The notes under the pieces: model-generated | Database searches by the model: none | The model's input: only the letters and a program-made list of their open reading frames with translations | Told to the model about the DNA's origin: nothing | Translations under genes and position numbers: made by a program | Shown here: piece by piece, positions 29,894 to 40,008 of the stretch | Layout: the number at the start of each line of letters is the position of its first letter | Numbering within the stretch: the first letter of the stretch is position 1 | Source: Streptomyces sp. NBC_00102 | GTDB lineage: Bacteria; Actinomycetota; Actinomycetes; Streptomycetales; Streptomycetaceae | Direction: 5' to 3' | Assembly (NCBI RefSeq): GCF_026343115.1 | Contig: NZ_JAPEMC010000001.1 | Coordinates: forward strand, 5,249,001 to 5,313,000 | Length of the DNA stretch: 64,000 bases

Positions 29894-31744
29894 ATGACCG
29901 AGCAGGCCACCGGGGCCCACCACCCCCAGTCGCGGTCCCGTACCGGCGGACAGCCGTCCGCCATCGTTGAGCACGTCACGGGCGCGCAGTCCCTCATCCG
30001 CTCTCTCGAAGAAGTCGGGGCCGACACGGTATTCGGCCTCCCCGGCGGCTGCATCCTTCCCGCCTACGACCCGCTGATGGACTCGACCCGTGTGCGCCAC
30101 GTCCTGGTCCGGCACGAGCAGGGTGCGGGGCACGCGGCCTCCGGTTACGCGCTGGCCACCGGCAAGGTCGGCGTCTGCATGGCGACCTCGGGCCCCGGAG
30201 CCACCAACCTGGTCACCCCGATCGCCGACGCGCACATGGACTCCGTGCCGATCGTCGCGATCACCGGTCAGGTCGCCTCCGCCTTCATCGGTACGGACGC
30301 CTTCCAGGAAGCCGACATCTGCGGCATCACCATGCCGATCACCAAGCACAACTTCCTGGTGACCAACGCCGACGACATCCCGCACACCATCGCCGAGGCC
30401 TTCCACATCGCCTCCAGCGGCCGGCCGGGCCCCGTCCTCGTGGACATCGCCAAGGACGCCCTCCAGGCGCAGACCACCTTCAGCTGGCCGCCCACCCAGG
30501 ACCTCCCGGGCTACCGCCCGGTCACCAAGCCCCACGCCAAGCAGATCCGCGAGGCCGCCAAACTCATCACCCAGGCCAAGCGCCCGGTGCTGTACGTCGG
30601 CGGCGGCGTGATGAAGGCCGGTGCCACGGCCGAGCTGAAGGTCCTCGCCGAGCTCACCGGAGCCCCGGTCACCACCACCCTGATGGCACTGGGCTCCTTC
30701 CCCGACAGCCACCCGCTGCACGTGGGCATGCCCGGCATGCACGGTTCGGTCACCGCCGTCACCGCGCTGCAGAAGGCCGACCTGATCGTCGCCCTCGGCG
30801 CCCGCTTCGACGACCGCGTCACCGGCAAGCTGGACAGCTTCGCCCCGTACGCCAAGATCGTGCACGCCGACATCGACCCGGCCGAGATCGGCAAGAACCG
30901 CGCTGCCGACGTGCCGATCGTGGGCGACGCCCGCGAGGTCATCGCCGACCTGGTCCAGGCGGTCCAGGCCGAGCACAACGAGGGCCACACTGGTGACTAC
31001 AGCGCCTGGTGGAAGGACCTCGACCGCTGGCGCGAGACCTACCCCCTCGGCTACGACATGCCCGAGGACGGCAGCCTCTCCCCGCAGCAGGTCATCCAGC
31101 GCATCGGTGAACTCGCCCCCGAGGGAACGATCTTCGCCGCGGGCGTGGGCCAGCACCAGATGTGGGCCTCGCACTTCATCAAGTACGAGCAGCCTTCCAC
31201 CTGGCTGAACAGCGGCGGCGCCGGAACGATGGGTTACGCGGTCCCGGCCGCGATGGGCGCCAAGGTCGGACGGCCGGACGCACCCGTCTGGGCCATCGAC
31301 GGCGACGGCTGCTTCCAGATGACCAATCAGGAACTCACCACCTGCGCCCTGAACAACATCCCGATCAAGGTCGCCATCATCAACAACGGCGTCCTCGGGA
31401 TGGTCCGCCAGTGGCAGACCCTCTTCTACAACCAGCGGTACTCCAACACCGTGCTGAGCGGCGGCGCCGACACCGACGGTGTGCCGCAGCGGGGCACCCG
31501 GGTGCCGGACTTCGTCAAGCTGTCCGAGGCGATGGGCTGCTACGCCATCCGCTGCGAGGACCCCGCCGACCTGGACAAGGTCATCGAAGAGGCCAACGCC
31601 ATCAACGACCGCCCGGTCGTCATCGACTTCATCGTCCACGAGGACGCCATGGTGTGGCCGATGGTCGCCGCCGGCACCTCCAACGACGAGGTCATGGCCG
31701 CCCGAGGCGTCCGCCCCGACTTCGGCGACAACGAAGACGACTGA
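29894..31744 (+). CDS. ilvB: Acetolactate synthase large subunit
   Basis: 616 residues. The ATG at 29894 is 8 bases from GAGAAGA; the ATG at 29888 is only 2 away. ThDP enzyme that joins two pyruvates to acetolactate, or pyruvate and 2-ketobutyrate to acetohydroxybutyrate. Glu75 in [11 protein letters not shown] activates Th[22 protein letters not shown] and ITGQV are conserved. The ThDP-Mg motif begins [15 protein letters not shown]. [17 protein letters not shown] sequence ([16 protein letters not shown]) is typical of AHAS. It is the first gene of ilvB-ilvN-ilvC and is controlled by the attenuator upstream. Confidence 0.97.
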   Translation: MTEQATGAHHPQSRSRTGGQPSAIVEHVTGAQSLIRSLEEVGADTVFGLPGGCILPAYDPLMDSTRVRHVLVRHEQGAGHAASGYALATGKVGVCMATSGPGATNLVTPIADAHMDSVPIVAITGQVASAFIGTDAFQEADICGITMPITKHNFLVTNADDIPHTIAEAFHIASSGRPGPVLVDIAKDALQAQTTFSWPPTQDLPGYRPVTKPHAKQIREAAKLITQAKRPVLYVGGGVMKAGATAELKVLAELTGAPVTTTLMALGSFPDSHPLHVGMPGMHGSVTAVTALQKADLIVALGARFDDRVTGKLDSFAPYAKIVHADIDPAEIGKNRAADVPIVGDAREVIADLVQAVQAEHNEGHTGDYSAWWKDLDRWRETYPLGYDMPEDGSLSPQQVIQRIGELAPEGTIFAAGVGQHQMWASHFIKYEQPSTWLNSGGAGTMGYAVPAAMGAKVGRPDAPVWAIDGDGCFQMTNQELTTCALNNIPIKVAIINNGVLGMVRQWQTLFYNQRYSNTVLSGGADTDGVPQRGTRVPDFVKLSEAMGCYAIRCEDPADLDKVIEEANAINDRPVVIDFIVHEDAMVWPMVAAGTSNDEVMAARGVRPDFGDNEDD

Positions 31745-31766
31745 GAGACAGAGAGAGACCGACTCC

Positions 31767-32294
31767 ATGTCCACCAAGCACACGCTCTCCGTCCTTGTCG
31801 AGAACAAGCCCGGTGTCCTCGCCCGGATCACCGCCCTTTTCTCCCGACGCGGGTTCAACATCGACTCGCTCGCCGTCGGGACCACCGAACACCCCGACAT
31901 CTCCCGCATCACCATCGTGGTGAATGTCGAGGACCTGCCCCTCGAGCAGGTGACCAAGCAGCTCAACAAGCTCGTCAACGTCCTGAAGATCGTCGAACTG
32001 GAGCCCGGCGCTGCGATCCAGCGCGAGCTCGTCCTGGTGAAGGTCCGTGCGGACAACGAAACCCGCTCGCAGATCGTCGAGATCGTCCAGCTGTTCCGCG
32101 CCAAGACCGTCGACGTCTCCCCGGAGGCGGTCACGATCGAGGCGACCGGAGGTGCCGAGAAGCTGGGCGCGATGCTCAAGATGCTGGAGCAGTACGGCAT
32201 CAAGGAGCTCGTCCAGTCGGGCACCATCGCCATAGGGCGCGGCGCGCGCTCGATCACCGACCGATCCCTGCGCGCTCTCGACCGCACCGCATGA
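31767..32294 (+). CDS. ilvN: Acetolactate synthase small (regulatory) subunit
   Basis: 175 residues, 22 bases after ilvB. The N-terminal ACT domain starts HTLSVLVENKPGVLARITALF and continues RRGFNIDSLAVG, the valine-binding and dimer region. The C-terminal half (ELVLVKVRADNETRSQIVEI, FRAKTVDVSPE) is the ALS_ss_C domain. It raises the activity of IlvB and mediates feedback inhibition by valine. Confidence 0.97.
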   Translation: MSTKHTLSVLVENKPGVLARITALFSRRGFNIDSLAVGTTEHPDISRITIVVNVEDLPLEQVTKQLNKLVNVLKIVELEPGAAIQRELVLVKVRADNETRSQIVEIVQLFRAKTVDVSPEAVTIEATGGAEKLGAMLKMLEQYGIKELVQSGTIAIGRGARSITDRSLRALDRTA

Positions 32295-33491
<1,197 letters not shown>

Positions 33492-33497
33492 GCCTCC

Positions 33498-33543
33498 GGG
33501 CCGCCGGACGGGTCCCCGATCCCGGGGGCCCGTCCGGCGGCCC
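33498..33543 (+). terminator. ilvC terminator
   Basis: Perfect 15-bp stem GGGCCGCCGGACGGG / CCCGTCCGGCGGCCC with a 16-base loop, 6 bases after the ilvC stop. Confidence 0.85.
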
Positions 33544-33691
33544 CGCGCCCGGCCCCGTGTCACTGCGGGGCGCGGACGGGCGGCACACGCACGGACCGGA
33601 AGGCGGCGTCCGGAGGCGGCGGTCGTACGTATGTACAGGCTGTCCACCCTCGGATGAGTGATCCTTCCACCGGGGAGCATTCAATGCCCCG

Positions 33692-33720
33692 TTGCATGAC
33701 TACACTGCTCAACACATATA
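33692..33720 (+). promoter_or_regulatory. serA promoter
   Basis: TTGCAT (33692-33697), a 17-base spacer and CATATA (33715-33720) form a good vegetative-type promoter about 100 bases before serA, in a notably AT-rich pocket. Nothing else recognisable lies in the remaining ilvC-serA gap (33544-33691 and 33721-33808). Confidence 0.55.
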
Positions 33721-33820
33721 CGCGTCAGGGCCCACAGTGTCGTGCGTCTTCCACGCGGCTAGCCTCCACCGCCTGCGGCCGTCGGGACGGCCGTCCGCAC
33801 TGGGATTTGTGAGGACACAC

Positions 33821-35413
33821 GTGAGCTCGAAACCTGTCGTACTCATCGCCGAAGAGCTGTCGCCCGCCACGGTCGACGCCCTGGGGCCGGACTTCGAGAT
33901 CCGGCACTGCAACGGCGCGGACCGCGCCGAACTGCTCCCGGCCATCGCCGATGTCGACGCGATCCTGGTGCGTTCCGCCACGAAGGTCGACGCCGAGGCC
34001 ATCGCCGCGGCGAAGAAGCTCCGGGTCGTCGCCCGCGCCGGTGTCGGTCTGGACAACGTCGACGTCTCCGCCGCCACCAAGGCCGGCGTCATGGTCGTGA
34101 ACGCACCGACCTCGAACATCGTCACGGCCGCCGAGCTCGCCTGCGGTCTGCTGGTCGCCACCGCCCGCCACATCCCGCAGGCCAACACCGCCCTGAAGAA
34201 CGGCGAGTGGAAGCGCTCGAAGTACACGGGTGTCGAGCTGAGCGAGAAGACCCTCGGCGTCGTCGGCCTCGGCCGCATCGGCGTGCTGGTCGCCCAGCGC
34301 ATGTCCGCCTTCGGCATGAAGATCGTCGCGTACGACCCCTACGTGCAGCCGGCCCGCGCCGCGCAGATGGGTGTCAAGCTCCTCACCCTGGACGAGCTGC
34401 TGGAGGTCTCCGACTTCATCACCGTGCACCTGCCCAAGACGCCGGAGACCCTCGGTCTCATCGGCGACGAGGCGCTGCACAAGGTGAAGCCCTCGGTGCG
34501 CATCGTCAACGCCGCACGCGGCGGCATCGTGGACGAAGAGGCGCTCTACTCCGCCCTCAAGGAAGGGCGCGTCGCCGGAGCCGGCCTCGACGTGTACACC
34601 AAGGAGCCCTGCACGGACTCCCCGCTCTTCCAGTTCGACCAGGTCGTCTGCACCCCGCACCTCGGCGCCTCCACGGACGAGGCCCAGGAGAAGGCCGGCA
34701 TCGCCGTCGCCCGCTCGGTGCGCCTCGCGCTCGCCGGCGAGCTGGTGCCGGACGCCGTCAACGTCCAGGGCGGAGTCATCGCCGAGGACGTGCGTCCGGG
34801 TCTGCCGCTCGCCGAGAAGCTCGGCCGCATCTTCACCGCCCTCGCGGGCGAGGTCGCGGCCCGTCTCGACGTCGAGGTGTACGGCGAGATCACGCAGCAC
34901 GACGTGAAGGTGCTCGAACTCTCCGCGCTCAAGGGCGTCTTCGAGGACGTCGTGGACGAGACGGTCAGCTACGTCAACGCCCCGCTCTTCGCGCAGGAGC
35001 GCGGTGTCGAGGTCCGCCTCACCACCAGCTCCGAGTCGGCCGAGCACCGCAACGTCGTCACCGTGCGCGGTACCCTCTCGGGCGGCGAGGAGGTCTCGGT
35101 CTCCGGCACGCTGGCCGGTCCCAAGCACCTCCAGAAGATCGTCGCCATCGGTGAGCACGACGTCGACCTGGCGCTCGCCGACCACATGATCGTCCTGCGC
35201 TACCAGGACCGTCCCGGTGTCGTCGGCACCGTCGGCCGCATCCTCGGCGAGGCCGGTCTGAACATCGCGGGCATGCAGGTCTCGCGTGCGGACGTGGGCG
35301 GCGAGGCGGTCGTCGTCCTCACCGTCGACGACACCGTCCCGCAGTCGGTGCTGAACGAGATCTCCGAGGAGATCGGGGCCGCCATGGCCCGCTCGGTGAA
35401 CCTCGTCGCCTGA
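33821..35413 (+). CDS. serA: D-3-phosphoglycerate dehydrogenase
   Basis: 530 residues from the GTG at 33821 (GAGG 6 bases upstream), the long actinobacterial/animal type. LGVVGLGRIGVLVAQR binds NAD. The catalytic Arg, Glu and His are in IVNAARGGIVDEEAL, AGLDVYTKEPC and VCTPHLGASTDEA. An intervening ASB domain occupies about 315-450 and a C-terminal ACT domain about 455-530 (LRYQDRPGVVGTVGRILGEA), the serine feedback site. It makes the first committed step of serine synthesis. It stands alone with its own promoter and terminator. Confidence 0.96.
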   Translation: MSSKPVVLIAEELSPATVDALGPDFEIRHCNGADRAELLPAIADVDAILVRSATKVDAEAIAAAKKLRVVARAGVGLDNVDVSAATKAGVMVVNAPTSNIVTAAELACGLLVATARHIPQANTALKNGEWKRSKYTGVELSEKTLGVVGLGRIGVLVAQRMSAFGMKIVAYDPYVQPARAAQMGVKLLTLDELLEVSDFITVHLPKTPETLGLIGDEALHKVKPSVRIVNAARGGIVDEEALYSALKEGRVAGAGLDVYTKEPCTDSPLFQFDQVVCTPHLGASTDEAQEKAGIAVARSVRLALAGELVPDAVNVQGGVIAEDVRPGLPLAEKLGRIFTALAGEVAARLDVEVYGEITQHDVKVLELSALKGVFEDVVDETVSYVNAPLFAQERGVEVRLTTSSESAEHRNVVTVRGTLSGGEEVSVSGTLAGPKHLQKIVAIGEHDVDLALADHMIVLRYQDRPGVVGTVGRILGEAGLNIAGMQVSRADVGGEAVVVLTVDDTVPQSVLNEISEEIGAAMARSVNLVA

Positions 35414-35455
35414 TCCGTTCCCCGCACCGCGTGCCCCGGCACGCAGTGATCTTCG

Positions 35456-35499
35456 CACCCGGGGCCCGTACGTCTTCCCGGACGTACGGGCCCCGGGTG
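35456..35499 (+). terminator. serA terminator
   Basis: Perfect 19-bp stem CACCCGGGGCCCGTACGTC / GACGTACGGGCCCCGGGTG, 6-base loop, followed by TTT. Confidence 0.9.
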
Positions 35500-35660
35500 T
35501 TTCGCATGCCCCGGAGCGTCCGTCCCTGCTGTCCGGTTCGGCTCCGAACGGTCCGTTATGGGCCCGGAGTTGGGTCCTGGGGCCCACGACTCCGGCCGCC
35601 ACCCGCCCCTAGCGTGTGCGGCAGTCGTGTCGCGTACGGGCACCGGGGGTTGGGGTCAGC

Positions 35661-38153
35661 ATGTCGGCAGTCGGTGGGATACCCGTTGGCGGAGCCGCAG
35701 GGGCTCCGGTATCCGGTGGCAGGCAGCCGATACCGCGCGCGCTGGCCCTCGCGCAGATTCTGCTCATGGTGCTGGCCGCCGCGACCGCGGTGGGCGCGAT
35801 CGGACTGTTCGGCTCGGCCTTCGCGGTGGACGCGGTGGGCGGCCAACTCCTCGGTGTCGCCGCCTGGGCGGCCCTGCCCGGAGCGCTCGCCTGGTGGCTC
35901 TCGCGCCGGCTGCACGAGGGCGGCAACGGCCTCCGGTGGGCGCTGGTCGCCCTCCAGCTCTGGCTGGCGGCCGGGGGACTCTCCAACCTCGCCGACGGTT
36001 CGGCTCGCGGTTTCACCCAACTCGTCGTACCCGTAACGGTCCTGATCCTTCTCTTCCGGCGCCGGAGCCGGGAGTGGTTCCTGCTGCCGCCCGGACGCCG
36101 GGAGGCGAAGCCGGAGTTCTCGGTCCCGCACCTGATCACCTGGCGCCGCGACCGGGGCCAGACCGCGCTGGAGTACCTGGGCCTGGTCCTCATCGTCGTC
36201 GCGCTCGTCGGGGCGCTCACGGCCACCGGCCTGGGCGGCCGGATCACCGGCGGGCTCCAGTCCGCGATCTGCTCGCTCACCGGCTCCTCCTGCCCCGTCT
36301 CCGACAGCGGTTCGGTGGAGGCGGGCAGCAGCACGGGCGGTGCGACCGGCGGTGCGACCGGCGGTGCGACGGGCGGTGCGACGGGCGGTGAGACCGGCGG
36401 CAGTTCGGGTACGGACTCCACCGGCGGGGGCTCGTCGACGACCACCGGCGGTACCGGATCGGACGGCGGCTCCACGACGACCGGAGGCACGACCACCGGG
36501 GGCACGTCGTCGGAGGGTTCGTCGACGGAAGGCTCCGCGTCGGGCGGCTCGGCCTCGGGCTCCACCGGCGGTACTTCGGGCGGTACTTCGGGCGGCACCT
36601 CGGGCGGGCTCACCGGCGGCACGGACACGTACCCCGAGAGGAGCGAGGAGCCGGAGGCCGCCTACGACACACCGGTACTCGCCACCGACGACTCCTCCGA
36701 CGGCAAGGGCGGCGAAGGGGACGGGGAGAAGAAGGACGAGAAGGACTGCGGCGGCTGGGGGTTCTTCGGCTGCGCCTGGGACCAGACCACGCAGGTGGTC
36801 AAGGGTGTCGCGGTCGACGGTGTCTGGGGCGACGTCACCGGCATCGTCAGCTTGGTCAAGCCCGAGACCTGGTCCGGCATCGCCGACTACGGCAAGCAGC
36901 TCGGCAGCGATTGGATGCGGGACTCCAAGGACGCCACGGGCAAGTGGAGCGACGGCGACTACCTCGGTGCGGTCTTCGACTGGGGCAAGGCCTCGGTCAA
37001 CACCGTCGTCAGCGTCGGCGACACCGTGTTCGTCGGCGACGAGGTGCGCGAGCGGTGGAACAACGGCGAGAAGACCCGTGCCGTCACCGACGTGCTCTGG
37101 AACGTCGGCTCGCTCTTCATCCCGGGCTACGACGTCGGCAAGGTCGCCGGAAAGGTCGGCGAACTCGGCAAGATCGGCAAGGCCGCGGAAGAGGTGGCCG
37201 AGGCGGCCGGGGACGCCGGCGCGGCGGCCCGGAGGGCGGCCGAGGCGGCCGAGGCGGGCGACCTCGAAGGGCTGAGCAAGGCCGCGAAGGAGGCCGACGA
37301 GGCCGCGGACAAGGCGGAGGACGCGGCCCGCAGGACCGGCTGCGTCATCGGCGCCGGCCGGCCGCTCGTACGGTTCGGCGGAGGCGGTGACCCGGCGGGA
37401 GGCCCCGGGGGCGTCGCCGGGAGCGGGACCGGCATCCTCGCCTCGGGTCCGGCGGGCCGGATCGTCCTCGCGGAGGGCGGCTGCGACACGGCCGCCAAGG
37501 AGGCGGCGGAGAAGGCCCGCGCCGACGCCCGCGCCGCCGCGCTGGAGAAGAAGCGTCTGGAGGAGCCCGAGCGCGCCCGTAAGGCGGCCGAGGACCTCAA
37601 GCAGTACCCGGAGCCCCGCCACGGCGACACCTCGGACCCGCGCAACTACGAACCGGCGCCCTGGGCCAAGGACTTGAACGACCCCGAGCTGGGCTCCGCC
37701 GACCTCGGCGACGGCTACTGGGCGAGCCGCGACCGCAACCCCCAGCCCAACTGGACCAACGAGTCCTGGCTCCGCTACCAGGAACAGGTCACCGGCACCG
37801 TCCGGGGCCGTGAGTACGTCGTCCCCAGCCCCAAGGAGGGCAAGCCGGCGGTCGAGTACGACGGCTGGGACTCCAGCAGGCAGACGTTCCTGGAGGCGAA
37901 GAACGGCTACACCAGCTACCTCGCCCAGCCGGGCAAGACGGCTCTCACCGCCTCCGGCAAGGAGAAGTTCCTCGCGGAGGCGCGCGCGCAGGTGGAGGCG
38001 TCCGGAGGGCGCGCAGTCGAGTGGCACTTCTCCGACCCGGACGTGGCCAAGGCCGCCCGTGCCGCCTTCCGCGAGGAGGGGCTGCCGGTCAAGGTGGTGC
38101 ACACCGCGCAGAAACCGATCGACAGCGCGCGCAAGCCGGGAGCGTTCGACTGA
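35661..38153 (+). CDS. Polymorphic toxin: membrane/pilin-like N-terminus, low-complexity linker, Tox-REase-5-like nuclease C-terminus
   Basis: 830 residues. Residues about 25-150 hold four hydrophobic segments. RDRGQTALEYLGLVLIVVAL (about 160-180) has the G-x-x-x-x-E-Y plus hydrophobic helix of Flp/TadE-type pilins. Residues about 215-325 are Gly/Ser/Thr-rich. Residues about 500-640 are helical, Ala/Glu/Lys-rich. The last 135 residues form the toxin tip: SWLRYQEQVTGT, then the nuclease-like core VEYDGWDSSRQTFLEAKNGY with candidate Asp and Glu-x-Lys, and a closing VEWHFSDPDVAKAARAAF. This order matches the Tox-REase-5 restriction-endonuclease-fold toxin family. No immunity gene follows directly; an Imm52-like gene lies 4 kb downstream. 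Family call made by eye. Confidence 0.75.
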   Translation: MSAVGGIPVGGAAGAPVSGGRQPIPRALALAQILLMVLAAATAVGAIGLFGSAFAVDAVGGQLLGVAAWAALPGALAWWLSRRLHEGGNGLRWALVALQLWLAAGGLSNLADGSARGFTQLVVPVTVLILLFRRRSREWFLLPPGRREAKPEFSVPHLITWRRDRGQTALEYLGLVLIVVALVGALTATGLGGRITGGLQSAICSLTGSSCPVSDSGSVEAGSSTGGATGGATGGATGGATGGETGGSSGTDSTGGGSSTTTGGTGSDGGSTTTGGTTTGGTSSEGSSTEGSASGGSASGSTGGTSGGTSGGTSGGLTGGTDTYPERSEEPEAAYDTPVLATDDSSDGKGGEGDGEKKDEKDCGGWGFFGCAWDQTTQVVKGVAVDGVWGDVTGIVSLVKPETWSGIADYGKQLGSDWMRDSKDATGKWSDGDYLGAVFDWGKASVNTVVSVGDTVFVGDEVRERWNNGEKTRAVTDVLWNVGSLFIPGYDVGKVAGKVGELGKIGKAAEEVAEAAGDAGAAARRAAEAAEAGDLEGLSKAAKEADEAADKAEDAARRTGCVIGAGRPLVRFGGGGDPAGGPGGVAGSGTGILASGPAGRIVLAEGGCDTAAKEAAEKARADARAAALEKKRLEEPERARKAAEDLKQYPEPRHGDTSDPRNYEPAPWAKDLNDPELGSADLGDGYWASRDRNPQPNWTNESWLRYQEQVTGTVRGREYVVPSPKEGKPAVEYDGWDSSRQTFLEAKNGYTSYLAQPGKTALTASGKEKFLAEARAQVEASGGRAVEWHFSDPDVAKAARAAFREEGLPVKVVHTAQKPIDSARKPGAFD
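36336..36395 (+). repeat. 12-bp tandem repeat in the toxin linker
   Basis: Five head-to-tail units of GGCGGTGCGACC with minor changes, encoding GGAT repeats. Unit length is a multiple of three, so gain or loss would keep the frame and change linker length. Confidence 0.8.
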
Positions 38154-38187
38154 GGGCTGTCCCGCCCGGAGCAGCGGGACAGCCCTT
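38153..38187 (+). terminator. Toxin-gene terminator made of paired MITE ends
   Basis: Perfect 13-bp stem AGGGCTGTCCCGC (38153-38165) / GCGGGACAGCCCT (38174-38186) with an 8-base loop, starting in the toxin stop codon. Both arms are the terminal sequences of the dispersed element at 22742-22905, so this may be a collapsed or minimal copy. Confidence 0.7.
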
Positions 38188-38278
38188 GGCCCGCCGCTCC
38201 GCGAGAATTCCGTCGGCCGGGGCGCGGCGGAGGTGCTAGCCTCCCAAGGCCGTGCGAGAGAACGAGGAGGTGGTACCC

Positions 38279-38329
38279 GTGAACCAATTCACTGTGGTGC
38301 TCTCCTCCGGGGTCACGGTCGGGCGATAG
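38279..38329 (+). CDS. Putative 16-aa leader peptide upstream of the hydrolase gene
   Basis: GTG at 38279 preceded by GAGGAGG 8 bases upstream, encoding MNQFTVVLSSGVTVGR and ending TAG at 38327. TAGCCT at 38237-38242 could be the -10 of its transcript. The ribosome site is among the strongest in the window although the frame is very short, and the hydrolase gene starts 45 bases after the stop. Function unknown; a regulatory upstream ORF is one possibility. Confidence 0.45.
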   Translation: MNQFTVVLSSGVTVGR

Positions 38330-38374
38330 GTCGTCCGGGAGCGCCGTTCGCGAGCTCTCCCGAAAGGCACGACC

Positions 38375-39124
38375 ATGCGTTTCACTTCCGAACAACGCCT
38401 CGGCGACAACATTCTCGAGCGCGAGTTCACCCTCGGCAGCACCCCCGGCATTCCCGGCTTCCTGTGGACGCCCGCCTCGGCATCCGCCTCCGCACCGGTG
38501 CCGCTGATCCTGCTCGGCCACCCCCCGCTCGGACTGGGCAAGATGTACCCCCGGCTGGTGGGGCGGGCCCGGCGGGCCGTGGCCGACGGCTTCGCAGCAG
38601 CCACCATCGAACTCCCGGGAAGAGGCGACCGCCCCCGTCTGGCCGCCGTCGACCAGGCTCGTGCGGACATGCGCCGGGCCTTCCAGGCCGGTGAACCCGT
38701 CGGTGACGAGACCGTCGACGCCCTCATCCTCCCGCTGGTCGAGCAGGCGGTCCCGGAGTGGCAGGCGGCCATCGACGCCCTCCTCGCGCTGCCCGGCATC
38801 GAAGGCCCGGTCGGGTACTCGGGGGGAGTGATCTCCATCGGTATCCGGCTGGCGCTGGTCGAGCCGCGCGTCACGGCCGCCGTCCTGTTCGCCGGGAGCT
38901 TCGTGCCGCGCGCCATCCAGGAGGACGCGCGCCGGGTCACCATTCCGCTGCACGTCCTGTTGCAGTGGGACGACGAGGGGAACGACCGTCAGGCGGCCCT
39001 CGACCTCTTCGACGCCTTCGGCTCCGAGGAGAAGACGCTGCTCGCCAGCATGGGCGGCCACACCGGGGTCCCGCAGTCGGCGGGTGAGGACGCGGCCCGC
39101 TTCCTCACCCGGCATCTGAGCTGA
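38375..39124 (+). CDS. Alpha/beta hydrolase (dienelactone hydrolase-like)
   Basis: 249 residues; GAAAGG lies 7 bases before the ATG. LILLGHPPLGLGKM is the oxyanion-side loop. GPVGYSGGVIS contains the nucleophile serine in G-Y-S-G-G. HVLLQWDDEGNDRQ supplies a probable Asp and MGGHTGVPQSA the His, so a full triad is present. Esterase or lactone-hydrolase activity is likely; the substrate is unknown. It follows a short open frame with a strong ribosome site and is convergent with an SDR gene, separated by two stacked hairpins. Confidence 0.83.
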   Translation: MRFTSEQRLGDNILEREFTLGSTPGIPGFLWTPASASASAPVPLILLGHPPLGLGKMYPRLVGRARRAVADGFAAATIELPGRGDRPRLAAVDQARADMRRAFQAGEPVGDETVDALILPLVEQAVPEWQAAIDALLALPGIEGPVGYSGGVISIGIRLALVEPRVTAAVLFAGSFVPRAIQEDARRVTIPLHVLLQWDDEGNDRQAALDLFDAFGSEEKTLLASMGGHTGVPQSAGEDAARFLTRHLS

Positions 39125-39136
39125 GGGACACCCCGT

Positions 39137-39206
39137 GGGCGGTGTCCGTCGGACACCGCCCGGGCGGGTACGGCCCCTGCGGAACCGGCAGGGGCCGTAC
39201 CCGCCC
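39137..39206. terminator. Tandem hairpins between convergent hydrolase and SDR genes
   Basis: First: perfect 11-bp GGGCGGTGTCC / GGACACCGCCC with a 3-base loop (39137-39161). Second: perfect 19-bp stem 39162-39180 with 39188-39206, 7-base loop. They adjoin without a gap and can serve both strands. Confidence 0.85.
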
Positions 39207-39217
39207 CCGGGCAGCTC

Positions 39218-39889
39218 TTACGGGGTGTGCGCGGCGACCGTCCGGCTGTGCACGACCTCCTGCTCCCACCGGCCCTCCGGCTGGGTGTGCAGCCGCCAGT
39301 AGTGCTCGGCGATCAGATCGGGGTCGAAGGAGGTGCCGGGCACCACGGGCCCGTCCACGGTCACGGAGGCGACATGGACGCCCCGGGAGCCGTACTCCAG
39401 GTCGAGCAGGTGCACCAGGGTCCGTACCCCGGCCTTGCCGAGGGAGAGGCTGACCCACCCGGGCTTCGGCTCGGGCATTCCCCCGGTGGCGAGGAAGGTG
39501 CCGCGCCCGCGCTCCGCCATGCCCGGCACGAGGTGGGCGGCGGTGGTGAGCGCGCCGCCCACGTTGACGGCCCAGGCGTCGAGCTGGCCGGAGGCCGAGA
39601 GCTCGCCCGGCGCGTCCGACCTGATGATCGCGGCGTTGTACACCACCACGTCGGCCGGGCCGAACTTGTCGGCCGCCGCGTCCAGAGCGGCGCGCAGCGC
39701 GTCCTCGTCGGTGGCGTCGGCCGTCAGCGTGAGCACCGGACCGCCCTCGGCCCCAACCGCCTGGGCGGCCGCCTTCAACGTCCCCTCACCGCGTGCGAGG
39801 AGCGCCACCGGCAGCCCCTCCCGCGCGAACCTGCGGGCGACCGCCGCGCCGATTCCCGTACCCGCTCCGACGACGACTGCTCCGGACAT
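39218..39889 (-). CDS. Short-chain dehydrogenase/reductase-like protein lacking the catalytic Tyr
   Basis: 223 residues. VVVGAGTGIGAAVARRF is an intact nucleotide-binding motif and VVVYNAAIIRSD the NAG-equivalent. Where a classical SDR has Y-x-x-x-K, this reads WVSLSLGKAG: the lysine is present but the residue four before it is leucine, and the serine region reads LATGGMPEP. It may be a non-canonical or inactive SDR. The divergent MerR gene, 119 bp away, and a MerR-type stretched promoter facing this gene indicate control by that regulator. Confidence 0.82.
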   Translation of the reverse strand: MSGAVVVGAGTGIGAAVARRFAREGLPVALLARGEGTLKAAAQAVGAEGGPVLTLTADATDEDALRAALDAAADKFGPADVVVYNAAIIRSDAPGELSASGQLDAWAVNVGGALTTAAHLVPGMAERGRGTFLATGGMPEPKPGWVSLSLGKAGVRTLVHLLDLEYGSRGVHVASVTVDGPVVPGTSFDPDLIAEHYWRLHTQPEGRWEQEVVHSRTVAAHTP

Positions 39890-39929
39890 GCCGATCTCCC
39901 CACTCGCTCCGCGTTCGGTGACAATGAGG

Positions 39930-39961
39930 ACGGTAGGACCTCACACCGGTGTGAAGGTCAA
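39930..39961 (-). promoter_or_regulatory. MerR-type promoter and operator for the SDR gene
   Basis: On the minus strand TTGACC (39961-39956) and TACCGT (39935-39930) are 20 bases apart, an over-long spacer typical of MerR-activated promoters. The spacer contains the perfect 14-bp palindrome TCACACCGGTGTGA (39941-39954). The MerR gene lies directly beside it. Confidence 0.7.
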
Positions 39962-40008
39962 GTCGGTCGACGGCGCGCGCCCCGCGACCGGACGGCAGGG
40001 GGACGGGC

